NCBI RefSeq assembly: GCF_018403225.1
Contig: NZ_BOSG01000001.1
Location: forward strand, 1,736,001 to 1,800,000
DNA length: 64,000 nt
DNA from: Paenibacillus sp. J23TS9
Lineage (GTDB): Bacteria > Bacillota > Bacilli > Paenibacillales > Paenibacillaceae
Direction of reading: 5' to 3'
The position numbers and the translations under genes were made by a program. Positions 34,283 through 43,381 of the stretch are shown here, one piece after another (position 1 is the first letter of the stretch; every line of letters begins with the position of its first letter). The notes below the pieces were generated by a model. That model made no database searches and had not been told where the DNA came from. It saw only the letters and a program-made list of their open reading frames with translations.

Positions 34283-34311
34283 ACGCTATAGCACGCTACC
34301 CTGTCTTCCAC

Positions 34312-34356
34312 AAAAGTCCCGCAATCACGAAATTGATTGCGGGACTTTTGTATTTT
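34312..34356 (+). terminator. Terminator of the YesMN unit
   Basis: AAAAGTCCCGCAATCA (34312-34327), 6-base loop, TGATTGCGGGACTTTT (34334-34349), then GTATTTTC. A 16-base perfect stem. Confidence 0.93.
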
Positions 34357-34562
34357 CTAGTGGTTTTCTATCCATTGTCATAATATTCCAATATCCCAAG
34401 CTTGGTCGCTTACTCTTTTCTCATCATTTACATCCACCAAGAAACTCCGGATATAAAATTCCTGTTGTTTGAGCATATACTCCGAACTCCAAAGCTTTTC
34501 TCATCATTTCGGCAAAGAGGTAGGCTTTCTTCCTTCCCTAAATGCTTAACGAGACCAACGTT

Positions 34563-34871
34563 TTACCCTTCAACCACATCTGCTCGCAAATCTGTTGCAA
34601 TTTCAATCATTTTGGGAACTATAGCTTCGCTGGAAATGGCTACATATAAATCTCCCAAATAAAGCCGGAAAGGAATTTCAATACCCCCTTGCTTCCACAT
34701 AAAAAAATCCCCATCGATGGACATCGTGCTCTCGGGTCCTTTCACTGTAAAAACCTGTGAATAGGTAAAATCGGGTTTGGATGCAAAGTATTGTTTGCAC
34801 TCATCCAAAGAAATGGCTTGCTCTGCATTGTTTTCTTGCATCGATCGTGTTATACGAAATCGCTGATTCAT
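34563..34871 (-). CDS. Small hypothetical protein (102 residues)
   Basis: ATG at 34871 follows TTGGAGG eight bases upstream. The product has mixed alpha/beta character with ISLDECKQYFASKPDFTYSQVFTVKG, a beta-rich middle (MSIDGDFFMWKQGGIEIPFRLYLGDLYVAIS) and a final helix. It looks like the small Bacillales proteins of unknown role with a single domain. No signal or membrane segment. Monocistronic. The 34283-34562 stretch downstream shows no gene apart from the terminator. Confidence 0.7.
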   Translation of the reverse strand: MNQRFRITRSMQENNAEQAISLDECKQYFASKPDFTYSQVFTVKGPESTMSIDGDFFMWKQGGIEIPFRLYLGDLYVAISSEAIVPKMIEIATDLRADVVEG

Positions 34872-35022
34872 GGATATGCCTCCAAATTTTTATAATTCTA
34901 CATCTAATATGTGACAGTTTTTTACACAACTATCGTTCTTCTACAAAACAATATTTTCTCATTCCCTGAATCCACTGTCAAAATCCATTTTTGTCAGAGG
35001 CCGAAGACGACTTCATTAAGTC

Positions 35023-35058
35023 AAAAAAAAAGTATTTCCTTTTACGGGAGATACTTCT
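35023..35058 (-). terminator. Terminator of the DUF1992 gene
   Basis: Minus strand: AAGTATCTCCC, loop GTAAAA, GGAAATACTT (with one bulge/wobble), followed by TTTTTTTT. It lies about 105 bases after the stop codon. Confidence 0.7.
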
Positions 35059-35164
35059 TTTGATTAAAATGAATCAGCTATGCTTATCGTTGTAAAGCCT
35101 CTATATCGCTTTTGTTCATTAAACCACTGATCTCCCAAGCACTTGGCGAATAGATTCAAATGGG

Positions 35165-35605
35165 CTAAGCCCATTTATCATAGGCTGTGTGCAGATTCAT
35201 ACCGGAGACCAGACCTTTTTGCAAAAGAGGGTTCGGAACCAGTCTGTTATATTTCCGGATTTTTTGGTTGATGTGTTCTAGCTCAGCGTCCATTAGCTCA
35301 GCTTCCATAAGTAAGTTCATGCCTGAACGATCGGTAATCCGCTTTAAGTCGGCGGCAATCTCTTTTCTCAGTTCAATCCATGCAGGCTGGTAGTTGGCGT
35401 TTCTCATGATCCCAGTGAGAACATCACCATCCCCTATCTTTATCGGCTTACCCTTTCCGGGCAAGTCGTCAAAGCCGCCATTTTGGGCAAACTCGTCAAC
35501 GGCTGTCTCCAAAAGCCAGCCGCTTGTCGACATCCGATTCGTTTCTTTTTTGTTATTTTGATTCTCTTCTGGCGCTGCTTCTTTTTGGTTATCGTTCAAA
35601 TCCAT
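35165..35605 (-). CDS. DUF1992 (DnaJ-homologue-domain) protein
   Basis: A 146-residue cytoplasmic protein of the DUF1992 family (YhdN-like in Bacillus). Family motifs are SGWLLETAVDEFAQNGGFDDLPGKGKPI (about 24-51), AWIELRKEIAADLKR and a C-terminal helical part with INQKIRKYNRLVPNPLLQKG. ATG at 35605 lies after GGAGAGGTG; the frame to 35614 begins GTG. The role is unknown; some members have been described as DnaJ-like. Monocistronic with its own terminator. Confidence 0.87.
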   Translation of the reverse strand: MDLNDNQKEAAPEENQNNKKETNRMSTSGWLLETAVDEFAQNGGFDDLPGKGKPIKIGDGDVLTGIMRNANYQPAWIELRKEIAADLKRITDRSGMNLLMEAELMDAELEHINQKIRKYNRLVPNPLLQKGLVSGMNLHTAYDKWA

Positions 35606-35819
35606 ACAAGTCACCTCTCCTTAGAAACGGATTTGTATCTATTTTACGAAAAATGCACTAGTTGCAGTTTCATTGTAGCATAAGCTCATCACGCCACTGT
35701 TGCTAAGATTTGAATATTTTCCAAATGATAAAAGAGTATACGATAGGGTTGAGAGTCTGTCCCTGCCCCTGCTATCATGTATATGATATGAACATTTAAA
35801 GTGAAGGAGGAGTGAGCAG

Positions 35820-37082
35820 ATGAATCAAAATCACAACTGGGCAGGCAACTACAAGTACAGCGCCACGGAGCTCCATACTCCTGAGACCTTGGAACAAATG
35901 AGAGAGATCGTAGCTCGGAGCCGCCGGATCAAAGTGTTAGGAACACGGCATTCGTTCAATGGAATCGCGGACAGTTCGGAAATGCAGCTCTCTCTGGAAA
36001 AGCTGAACCGGGTAATCGCACTGGATCGCGAGAATCATAGGGTAACTGTTGAAGGCGGAATCCGCTACGGCGATCTGTGCCGTTATCTAAACGATCAAGG
36101 CTATGCGCTTCATAACCTGGCATCGCTGCCGCATATTACGGTTGCAGGCGCATGCGCAACTGCAACGCATGGCTCCGGTGTGCGGAACGCCAATCTGGCT
36201 GCAGCGGTCCATTCCATGGAGATCGTGAGAGCGGACGGAGACATGATGCGATTCTCGCGAGATCATGAAGATGGAGTCAACGGAGCGGCTGTCGGGCTGG
36301 GGGGCCTTGGCGTCGTCACGAAGATCACGCTTGATATCATTCCAGCATTCGAGATGAGTCAGTACGTATACGAAAATCTGCCTTTGGTGAAACTGGAAGA
36401 TTCTTTCGATGAGATCACCTCTGCCGCCTACAGCGTCAGTCTGTTCACGGACTGGAAGGAATCCCGCTTCAACCAAGTCTGGCTGAAGCATCGTATGTTG
36501 GACGGCACCAGCGTCGGGATGGGACCGGAATTTTTCGGCGCTACGAGGGCGGCAAGAAATGTCCACCCCGTGCCCGGTTATACAGCGGAAAACTGCAGTG
36601 AACAGATGGGGATCCCGGGACCTTGGTTCGAACGGCTTCCTCATTTCCGGATGGAGTTCACCCCAAGCGCCGGAGAGGAACTGCAAAGCGAATATTTTGT
36701 CCCTCGACAAGTCGCTTACCAAGCCTTATGTGCGATCGATGAGCTGCGGGAGCATATTTCCCCTCTCCTTTATGTATCCGAGGTTCGCATGATTGCAGAA
36801 GATGAACTGTGGATGAGTCCTTGCTATAAGCAGGATTCGGTTGCGATACATTTCACCTGGAAGCCCGACTGGCAAGCCGTGCAGCAAGTGCTGCCCATGA
36901 TCGAAGAGCGTCTCTCTCCCTTTGCTGCTTGTCCGCATTGGGCCAAACTGTTCACCATGCCGCCCGCCCAATTGCAAGCGCTTTACAAACGTCTGCCCGA
37001 TTTCCGAAAACTTCTCCTTCATTGCGATCCGGAAGGCAAGTTTAGAAACCAGTTTTTGAATACGTATCTTATGGCGGATTGA
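35820..37082 (+). CDS. FAD-linked alditol (xylitol/sorbitol) oxidase-like enzyme
   Basis: A 420-residue flavoenzyme of the VAO family. FAD-binding domain: IKVLGTRHSFNGIADS (about 39-54), VTVEGGIRYGDLCRYL, and THGSGVRNANLAAAV (about 119-133); the C-terminal D-arabinono-lactone oxidase (ALO) domain ends FRNQFLNTYL with HWAKLFTM before it. THGSG is the conserved motif of alditol oxidases, where a nearby His carries the covalent FAD. It probably oxidises polyols (xylitol, sorbitol) with oxygen. ATG at 35820 follows AAGGAGGAG. A possible operator (TATCAT-GTAT-ATGATA, 35773-35788) lies upstream. Terminator at 37098-37125. A short sequence resembling its 5' end recurs at 39187-39226. Confidence 0.88.
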   Translation: MNQNHNWAGNYKYSATELHTPETLEQMREIVARSRRIKVLGTRHSFNGIADSSEMQLSLEKLNRVIALDRENHRVTVEGGIRYGDLCRYLNDQGYALHNLASLPHITVAGACATATHGSGVRNANLAAAVHSMEIVRADGDMMRFSRDHEDGVNGAAVGLGGLGVVTKITLDIIPAFEMSQYVYENLPLVKLEDSFDEITSAAYSVSLFTDWKESRFNQVWLKHRMLDGTSVGMGPEFFGATRAARNVHPVPGYTAENCSEQMGIPGPWFERLPHFRMEFTPSAGEELQSEYFVPRQVAYQALCAIDELREHISPLLYVSEVRMIAEDELWMSPCYKQDSVAIHFTWKPDWQAVQQVLPMIEERLSPFAACPHWAKLFTMPPAQLQALYKRLPDFRKLLLHCDPEGKFRNQFLNTYLMAD

Positions 37083-37097
37083 TCTATTCACACACAA

Positions 37098-37125
37098 AAA
37101 GCCGCCATTTCGGCGGCTTCTTAAG
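37098..37125 (+). terminator. Terminator of the alditol oxidase gene
   Basis: AAGCCGCC (37099-37106), ATTTC loop, GGCGGCTT (37112-37119), then CTTAAG. T-tail is short. Confidence 0.75.
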
Positions 37126-37165
37126 CTTATCTTCCTCGGTTTCGTGACAACGAACGAAGCAGCCT

Positions 37166-39010
37166 CTATTCTGTCGTTACACTATGTTCAGAATTTTCCA
37201 TGCTCGGCTGCATTTTTTCTTGAGGAAAAGCTGCACGGACCACCTGCACATCGGCAGAAATGCGGCTTCCTTTGTATTGCGCATAAATTCGGGTCACTCC
37301 CAGCTTATGACCAATCAGGTTTCCTTCCTCATCCACCTCTGCTATGTCCGGATGATTACTTGTAAAGGTCGTAAGCTTCGTGATATCCGATTCCGTATTC
37401 GTTTTATAGTCATACAGTGTGACCTTCAGATCGAGCATTGAACCTTCCAAAATGGAGTATTCGCCCGAATCAAGCTTGATATAACCGGACACCGGATCGA
37501 ATTCGTCTGTATCCTTAGGCAGCACCGTAATGTTGAGCCTTGAAGTAAACCCTTCAAATGTTGCTTCGACGTACGTTTCTCCCGGCTCGTTCCCCGAAAT
37601 CCGGCCTAATGCGTCGATGGTTGCAACGGCACTGTCACCCGAAACGTACACTCCGGCACTGGATAAATCTTCTTTGCTTCCGTCGGAATATACGGCTTGA
37701 AGCACGGTGGCGGCGCTTGTGCCTGCTTTTAATCTTTTTTCCTTGTCCGTAAACGAAATGCCTGTCAGAGCACGCTCGGCAGGGGTTCCTTCAGCCGGAG
37801 GCGACAGCTTCATCACTTGGAATTTATGTGTATCTCCCCGCGTAACGGTTCCAGGGAAAATAAATCCCCCGTCTGGCGTTCCTGCGGCCTTACCGACATA
37901 GGTGATCGGAGGACCTTTAAATAAATCTCGGCTAATCACCCCTCCATTAACATTGACACTTAATACACCGTACTGCGTTTTCGATTCATTCAGACTATTT
38001 CTGGAATTATGTCCGCCTAACATGGCATAGCCGTCCTTTGTGCGCACCAGACGATTATACATTTCGGAATTTTCGCCGTCGGAGTAAGTTTTTTCCCATT
38101 GCACTTGTCCTTCAAGGTCGAGTTTGGTGAGTAACACCAAATTTTTGTCATCCATTTTTTTCCGGCTTAAGACCACATATCCGCCATCTTCTGCAGCCAC
38201 AATTGAATGGGCAGTCCACCTGCTTTTCGGATCGATAAACTGTTTCGACCATACTTCTTTGCCCTGATCGTCGAGCTTCAGGATCAGCATGGCATCATAG
38301 TCTTTGGATTCATACTCCGCCAATCCTGCATGACCGATAGCGATATATCCGCCGTCGATCGCGGGTATCAGATCGTTGAAAAAGTCGCTTCCCGTGAATG
38401 GGTATTTGTTATACCATACCTCGTTGCCGTTCGCATCGATTTTCAAAATATAAGCTTGTTCATATGCAACCCAGCTAACAATCCCTCTTCCGGCAATCAA
38501 AAAACTGCCGTCGTCCGTTTCTATCACAGATACCGGGGTGCTGTCTATCGCAGCGTCCTCCTTAGTCTTGTCCCATAATACATTGCCCGAGGAATCCAAT
38601 CTGATCATGTAAAGCTCATCTTTGGATTCGCCTTCAGTCCTTGACGATCCTAATACGAGGTAACCCCCGTCTTTCGTCTCCGTCGCCAGGTACGCCGTAT
38701 TACTCGAATAGCTATGTGCTAGCTTTTGTTCCCACTTGACCTGACCTTTAGCATTCAGCTTCAAGACATAGGCCTTTTGAAACGAATCATCTCCGTCTTT
38801 GTCTCCACCCCTCACATTCCCCGTGGCTAAATAGCCGCCGTCGGAAGTAGAGATCACGCCCTCCCCGGAAGAAATGCTTCCGTAATCCCTGGTCCATTCG
38901 ACGACAGATTGCGTTCCATCCGCAGAAGCTTTGTCAAATCCCACACCACAATACATCAATAGCGAAGCGGTCATGCATACAGTCAGCATTTTCGATAAAA
39001 ATCTACCCAC
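37166..39010 (-). CDS. Secreted repeat (beta-propeller-like) protein with Big_2 domains
   Basis: About 614 residues. Signal peptide (MGRFLSKMLTVCMTASLLMYC, cleavage near ASA). The next 370 residues contain at least six copies of a ~50-residue unit of the form GGYLATGxxxxxxxxKDxYxxKLDxxGxVxWxxxx, with variants such as GGYVVLSRK and GGYIAIGHAG; this is the pattern of a beta-propeller. Two Big_2-like domains follow (LTGISFTDKEKRLKAGTSAATV...; GYIKLDSGEYSILEGS...). Start: GTG at 39010 is seven bases after AAGGAG, preferred over GTG at 39016. Likely cell-surface or secreted; ligand unknown. Confidence 0.8.
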   Translation of the reverse strand: MGRFLSKMLTVCMTASLLMYCGVGFDKASADGTQSVVEWTRDYGSISSGEGVISTSDGGYLATGNVRGGDKDGDDSFQKAYVLKLNAKGQVKWEQKLAHSYSSNTAYLATETKDGGYLVLGSSRTEGESKDELYMIRLDSSGNVLWDKTKEDAAIDSTPVSVIETDDGSFLIAGRGIVSWVAYEQAYILKIDANGNEVWYNKYPFTGSDFFNDLIPAIDGGYIAIGHAGLAEYESKDYDAMLILKLDDQGKEVWSKQFIDPKSRWTAHSIVAAEDGGYVVLSRKKMDDKNLVLLTKLDLEGQVQWEKTYSDGENSEMYNRLVRTKDGYAMLGGHNSRNSLNESKTQYGVLSVNVNGGVISRDLFKGPPITYVGKAAGTPDGGFIFPGTVTRGDTHKFQVMKLSPPAEGTPAERALTGISFTDKEKRLKAGTSAATVLQAVYSDGSKEDLSSAGVYVSGDSAVATIDALGRISGNEPGETYVEATFEGFTSRLNITVLPKDTDEFDPVSGYIKLDSGEYSILEGSMLDLKVTLYDYKTNTESDITKLTTFTSNHPDIAEVDEEGNLIGHKLGVTRIYAQYKGSRISADVQVVRAAFPQEKMQPSMENSEHSVTTE

Positions 39011-39186
39011 AAGCACACTCCTTTCAACACCCGGTTATTTTAGTCGTGAAAATTTGTCAAAATCCTTAATCCCATTCATTATCCATTTGATCCCATTTCA
39101 TTTCTATCCAACAAATTTCTCAATTCCTTGTTACAATGGTATGATTTGTCATCTGATACTTTAGACGAATACAGCGATATCTAATT

Positions 39187-39226
39187 TAGGCAAGCGACTA
39201 CAAGTATAGTGCTTTGGAACTCCGTT
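39187..39226 (+). pseudogene. Possible fragment of an alditol-oxidase-like gene
   Basis: A frame reading ASDYKYSALELR then stop matches the start of the alditol oxidase (AGNYKYSATELH, 35838-35873) at 9 of 12 residues, and the DNA is about 77% identical over 35 bases. No other part of the gene follows. It suggests a degraded duplicate, but the match is short. Confidence 0.35.
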
Positions 39227-39246
39227 GAGAACAGTGGATACCCATG

Positions 39247-39304
39247 CAAAAAAGAACCGTCCGGAGAATCGTTATCAACGTTTTCTTGGGACGGCTCTTT
39301 TTAT
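39247..39304 (-). terminator. Terminator of the RidA operon
   Basis: Minus strand: AAAGAGCCGTCCC (39300-39288), loop that can itself fold (AGAAAACGTT/AACGATTCTC), then GGACGGTTCTTTTTT (39262-39248). Long stem, T-tail on the minus strand. Confidence 0.85.
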
Positions 39305-39344
39305 TTACCTATTGTCTTTTGGAGGGGATCATTACTTCAAGATG

Positions 39345-39731
39345 TTAAGCTTTCACGGCGATAACCTCGATCTCCACAAGCCCGCCCTTTGGCAGCTTGG
39401 CTACCTGTACCGCGCTTCGTGCCGGATAAGGCTCTTCAAAGAATGTTGCATACACTTCATTAACCTTCTGGAAGTCATTCATATCCTGCAAAAACACTGT
39501 CGTTTTTATAATATGATTCATGCTAAAGTTTGCAGATTCCAGGATCGCCTTCACATTGAGCAGTGAGCGCTGAGTCTGCTCTTCCACCGAAGCTGGAAAC
39601 TCGCCGGTTGTATCCATTCCGAGCTGACCGGAAGTGATCAGCATATTTCCGAGCTGAACCGCTTGGGAATAGGGGCCGATCGCTCCAGGAGCTTCGGTTG
39701 TTGCAATAGTATGTCTCTCTTGTGTTGTCAT
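39345..39731 (-). CDS. ridA: RidA-family enamine/imine deaminase
   Basis: A 128-residue member of the RidA (YjgF/YER057c/UK114) family, which hydrolyses reactive enamines such as 2-aminoacrylate to keto acids. Family marks are APGAIGPYSQAVQLGNMLITSGQLG at the start, the active-site Arg in EPYPARSAVQVAKLPKGGLVEIEVIAV at the end and NVKAILESANFSMNHIIKTTVFLQDMNDF in the middle. AAGGAGAGAG precedes ATG. It is the last gene after MalY/PatB and NhaC, a sensible partner because C-S lyases of that type release 2-aminoacrylate. Confidence 0.94.
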   Translation of the reverse strand: MTTQERHTIATTEAPGAIGPYSQAVQLGNMLITSGQLGMDTTGEFPASVEEQTQRSLLNVKAILESANFSMNHIIKTTVFLQDMNDFQKVNEVYATFFEEPYPARSAVQVAKLPKGGLVEIEVIAVKA

Positions 39732-39885
39732 GGTTTCTCTCTCCTTGTTCGCGCTAATAAACGCTTATATAGTTATTGTCATTGCAAAAATCCGGTCAGC
39801 GATGCGACTAGGAAGACATTTCAACATTCAGGCAGCCGTAACCCGAATTTTTGCAAATACCTGCTTGAGCATATCAATGGCGTCG

Positions 39886-41412
39886 TTAATTGGCTTGCGC
39901 TGCTTTTGCAGCTGCGGTTGGCTTCGGGTTCATTTCTCCTCCACCCTGTCCGTCATACTCTTTTAACATTTCCTCTTGCTGCTCCGGTGTCAGCTTGGCG
40001 ATCCCAAATCCGGTAAAGCCCCAGATCGTAGCGAAAATAATTCCTGTCCAGCACAGCATTGCCCATGGCAAATATGCAAGCGTTGCGACGCCTAGGGTAC
40101 CGGCCATATATGCACCTGCTGCAGTCCAAGGCAGAATCGGTTCTGTTATCGCTGCGGAGTCTTCGACCGTCCGCCCGAGATTCTTCGGATGCAATCCCCG
40201 ACGGATATACGCCTCACGCAGCATTTCTCCAGGCATCAAAATCGAAACCTGACCGTTGCTTGTGACGCCAATCATCGTTAAACCGGTTACAATTGTCGCC
40301 ACGATCAGCGAACCTGTGGAGCGTACATGCTTCAGGATTTTGTTCACAATCAGCTCGAGCGATTTCGTGAGCGAAATCGTGCCTGCAAACGTGATAGCAC
40401 TGAAACAGATTAACAGCGTTCCCATCATGGAGTTCATTCCACCGCGGTTCAGAAGCTTCGGCACATCCGGAATGACCGCAGCCGGATCAAATCCCTTCAC
40501 GTGAACCATCGTGATGTCGAATCCGTTCAGTACAGAACTTACGACATCATGCAGAGAGAAACCTTGGAATATCAATGCATTGGCCATCGCAAAGGCTGAG
40601 GACAGCAGCATGACCGGTAGTGTTGGTTTTTTTCGGATCGAGCCGTATAACACGATGAGTATCGGAACGATAAGCAGCAAATTCCAATGGTAAATCATGC
40701 CTAGGGTATCCATGACGGTACCCACTTTTTCAGGGACACCCACGCCGGATGCATGCGTGTTCAGACCGGTAATCACATAGACAATTCCAGCTACGATAAA
40801 CGAAGGCAGTGTCGTATACAGCAAATGTCCAATATGCTCATACAGATTCACTCCGGTAGACAGAGAGGCAATATTCGTTGTATCCGACAGCGGCGATAGT
40901 TTGTCACCGAAATAGGCACCGGCTACAACCGCACCCGCAACGGCTGCCAGATTCGCATCCAACCCGGCGCCGACGCCCATAAATGCGACCCCGATCGTGC
41001 CCGCCGATCCCCATGATGTACCTGTACAGACCGATACGACCGATGTCACCAAAAATGCGGTAATTAACAAAAACTGCGGGTTAATAATTTTGAGCCCGTA
41101 ATAAATCATCATCGGGATCGTACCGCCCACCATCCATGCGCCGATCATGAATCCTACGGTAATCAGGATCAGAATGGCCGGCATCGTTTTGGCGATTTTT
41201 TGAGCAATGGAATTTAATATATCGTTATAGCTGTGGCCCAGTTTAACCGCAATGATCCCTGCGACAACCGTTGACGCAATAATAAGCGGTTCTGGCGGTA
41301 GCTCGAACATCACATATCCTAAGCACAGCAGCACGACCATCGTAATAATCGGAAGTAAAGCCAAAAACAGCGTTGGTTCCTTGATGTGTTTTACCTTATT
41401 TGGCTCAGTCAT
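39886..41412 (-). CDS. nhaC: NhaC-family Na+/H+ antiporter
   Basis: A 508-residue membrane protein with about 11-12 helices. NhaC hallmarks are SVVSVCTGTSWGSAGTIGVAFMGVGAGL, GAYFGDKLSPLSDTTNIAS and SNGQVSILMPGEMLREAYIRRGLHPKNLGRTVEDSA. Members act as Na+/H+ antiporters or as malate/lactate-type or amino-acid-linked exchangers, so the co-transcription with a C-S lyase leaves open whether the substrate is an ion or a sulfur compound. ATG at 41412 follows AGGGGGAA; 35 bases separate it from the lyase gene. Confidence 0.92.
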   Translation of the reverse strand: MTEPNKVKHIKEPTLFLALLPIITMVVLLCLGYVMFELPPEPLIIASTVVAGIIAVKLGHSYNDILNSIAQKIAKTMPAILILITVGFMIGAWMVGGTIPMMIYYGLKIINPQFLLITAFLVTSVVSVCTGTSWGSAGTIGVAFMGVGAGLDANLAAVAGAVVAGAYFGDKLSPLSDTTNIASLSTGVNLYEHIGHLLYTTLPSFIVAGIVYVITGLNTHASGVGVPEKVGTVMDTLGMIYHWNLLLIVPILIVLYGSIRKKPTLPVMLLSSAFAMANALIFQGFSLHDVVSSVLNGFDITMVHVKGFDPAAVIPDVPKLLNRGGMNSMMGTLLICFSAITFAGTISLTKSLELIVNKILKHVRSTGSLIVATIVTGLTMIGVTSNGQVSILMPGEMLREAYIRRGLHPKNLGRTVEDSAAITEPILPWTAAGAYMAGTLGVATLAYLPWAMLCWTGIIFATIWGFTGFGIAKLTPEQQEEMLKEYDGQGGGEMNPKPTAAAKAAQAN

Positions 41413-41447
41413 CGTTGTATTCCCCCTGGGATAAAATGAATTGCTGA

Positions 41448-42623
41448 CTACTTCTGGTGTAAAGGATAGTGATCCGCCATACGCTGCAGAGCCTCCTGTA
41501 GAAGAGGCCTTGGAGCAGCAACGTTCAGTCGGATGTAGCCCTCACCGTCCGCCCCGAAGGAGGTTCCGTAGCTCACACTTACCCTGCTCTTTTCTTGAAT
41601 CCATTCAATTAAACCGCTTTCATCACTGCTGCAGGCTGTGCAATCCACCCACAATAAATAGGTTCCTTCAGGCTGAATAACTTTGAGTTCAGGCATCTGC
41701 GCCTTTATAAAATCCATCGTATAAGCGATATTGTCCGTAATATAAGTGCGAAGCTCGTCCAGCCATTCATCGCTTGCCGTATAGGCCATTTCCAAGGCCG
41801 GCACGGAGAAAAAGGTCGGGTTATGAATGCCTGCCTGCTGCAATCCTTCCCTAAAGCGTTCCCGCAGCTGCCCGTTAGGAATGATAATGTTGGCAATTTC
41901 CAGACTTGCGAGATTAAAGGTTTTTCCTGGAGAAGTACAGATGATCGAACGGTCTGCCACCTCATCCGATAGCTTGGCAATCACAGTATGTTCATGGCCT
42001 GCATGGATGAAATCCGCATGAATATCATCGGATACGATAAGTGCATCATATTTTATACACAACTCACAGATCCGCTTCAGCTCATCGATCGTCCATACCC
42101 TTCCCGTCGGGTTATGCGGGGAGACCAGCATGACCATTTTTACACCCTCACTCATCTGACGCTCCATGTCTTCAAAATCAATCTCATACCGGCCGCTGAC
42201 GAGCTGCAGCGGGCTTTGCACCAGCTGTCTGTCATTTAGCGAAACCGCCTTCGCAACAGGCTGATAGGCCGGGGTATGGACTAAAATACGGTCTCCTTTC
42301 TCCGTCAATTTCTGAATAATAACCGACACGGCCTGTACAATCCGCGGGCAAAATACGATCCATTCCTGCGGCACTTGCCAATCGTAGGCTTTGGACAGCC
42401 ATCCTTGTACAGCTTCAAAGTATGGGGGGAACGGATCCGTATAACCGTATATTCCGTGTCCTGCCATCTCCGTTATCCGCTCCACCACGACCGGTGGCGC
42501 AGGCAAATCCATGTCGGCTACCGAAAGTGCGATCATATCCCTTCCCAGGGACTGGGCCATGCCATCCCACTTTGCGCTATTCGTGCCGAATCTGCTGATG
42601 ATTTGGTCAAAATTATATTTCAT
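41448..42623 (-). CDS. patB: MalY/PatB-type pyridoxal-phosphate C-S lyase
   Basis: A 391-residue aminotransferase-fold enzyme of the MalY/PatB group. The PLP Lys lies in TSPGKTFNLA (Lys 234), with SPHNPTGRVW (about 168-177) and IVSDDIHADF (about 196-205, which holds the Asp that binds the pyridine). The subgroup cleaves cystathionine or other S-substituted cysteines to keto acid (through 2-aminoacrylate), thiol and ammonia; it does not transaminate. ATG at 42623 follows AAGGTG. It lies in the operon YheO-like regulator, MalY/PatB, NhaC, RidA. Symbol given for the group, not a proven orthologue. Confidence 0.9.
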   Translation of the reverse strand: MKYNFDQIISRFGTNSAKWDGMAQSLGRDMIALSVADMDLPAPPVVVERITEMAGHGIYGYTDPFPPYFEAVQGWLSKAYDWQVPQEWIVFCPRIVQAVSVIIQKLTEKGDRILVHTPAYQPVAKAVSLNDRQLVQSPLQLVSGRYEIDFEDMERQMSEGVKMVMLVSPHNPTGRVWTIDELKRICELCIKYDALIVSDDIHADFIHAGHEHTVIAKLSDEVADRSIICTSPGKTFNLASLEIANIIIPNGQLRERFREGLQQAGIHNPTFFSVPALEMAYTASDEWLDELRTYITDNIAYTMDFIKAQMPELKVIQPEGTYLLWVDCTACSSDESGLIEWIQEKSRVSVSYGTSFGADGEGYIRLNVAAPRPLLQEALQRMADHYPLHQK

Positions 42624-42663
42624 GATGTCACCTTCCCTTGATCGTACATGTACATGCTCGTAA

Positions 42664-43335
42664 TTATTTCAGCTTTTGCAAATAACGGTACACAGTAGGC
42701 TCTGATATCGATAATGATGCTGCCACCTGAGATACGCCGCCTTTCAGCAAAAATACGCCCTGCTCGTTCAATTCCCGCACAAGCTCAATTTTCTCTTGCG
42801 GAGATAACCGGTCAGCCGGAATTGTTATTTTGCTAAGTACCGATGTGATCATATGCTGAAGCAAATCATCCGCGTTTCCCTGTAAATATTCCTTGGCCTG
42901 CTTGTCCTCCTGAGGCGCCTCAATCGCAGATGGCGGTAACAGCGAGCCTCCCTGCAAAATATGCTGAATCCATTCCGCAGCGACCTCCATATGGGTAATG
43001 TCAATGTTCAGGCACATCAGTCCCACCAGCTCATGCTCGTCATTTTTTATAAAAAAGGTGGATGATCTGAAGCTTTGACCCAGTTTGCCCGAAGCCTTGT
43101 AGTTGGCAATAAACTGCTCTTCCCGATATGCTTCCGCTTTCAACAGTTTAAGAACCAGATCGGTGGAGGCGTCTCCAACTTTGCGCCCGCTGATGTGACC
43201 GTTTTCAATAAAGATAATCGATCTTTCCGGGTCGCTGATATCATGCACAACCACTTCACACTTGGGTCCAATAATGGCCGCGATAAATGAAGCAATCGGG
43301 AAAAATTTCTCAAGAAACTGCTGGTTTTCGTTCAT
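42664..43335 (-). CDS. YheO-like PAS/HTH transcriptional regulator
   Basis: A 223-residue protein: N-terminal YheO-like PAS domain (about 10-120; GPKCEVVVHDISDPERSIIFIENGHISGRKVGDASTDL) and a C-terminal HTH_22-like domain (about 170-223; LSPQEKIELVRELNEQGVFLLKGGVSQVAASLSISEPTVYRYLQKLK). The family includes D-arginine repressor DauR. It is the first gene of the lyase operon (40-base gap to MalY/PatB) and its upstream region holds two TTATCGT(T/A)ATAA-like repeats at 43382-43412, presumably its own operator. Confidence 0.9.
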   Translation of the reverse strand: MNENQQFLEKFFPIASFIAAIIGPKCEVVVHDISDPERSIIFIENGHISGRKVGDASTDLVLKLLKAEAYREEQFIANYKASGKLGQSFRSSTFFIKNDEHELVGLMCLNIDITHMEVAAEWIQHILQGGSLLPPSAIEAPQEDKQAKEYLQGNADDLLQHMITSVLSKITIPADRLSPQEKIELVRELNEQGVFLLKGGVSQVAASLSISEPTVYRYLQKLK

Positions 43336-43381
43336 GGATAATATCTGTCTCCTTCCCTGCTTGCTTTATGTGTTTTTTTGA

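Noticed and set aside
34402-34662. 86-residue plus-strand frame
   Set aside because: No ribosome site, and it overlaps the small gene on the other strand.
36087-36722. 211-residue antisense frame in the alditol oxidase gene
   Set aside because: Shadow of a well-supported gene with matching codon phase.
39663-40016. 117-residue plus-strand frame across the RidA start and NhaC end
   Set aside because: Antisense to two recognised genes, no features of its own.
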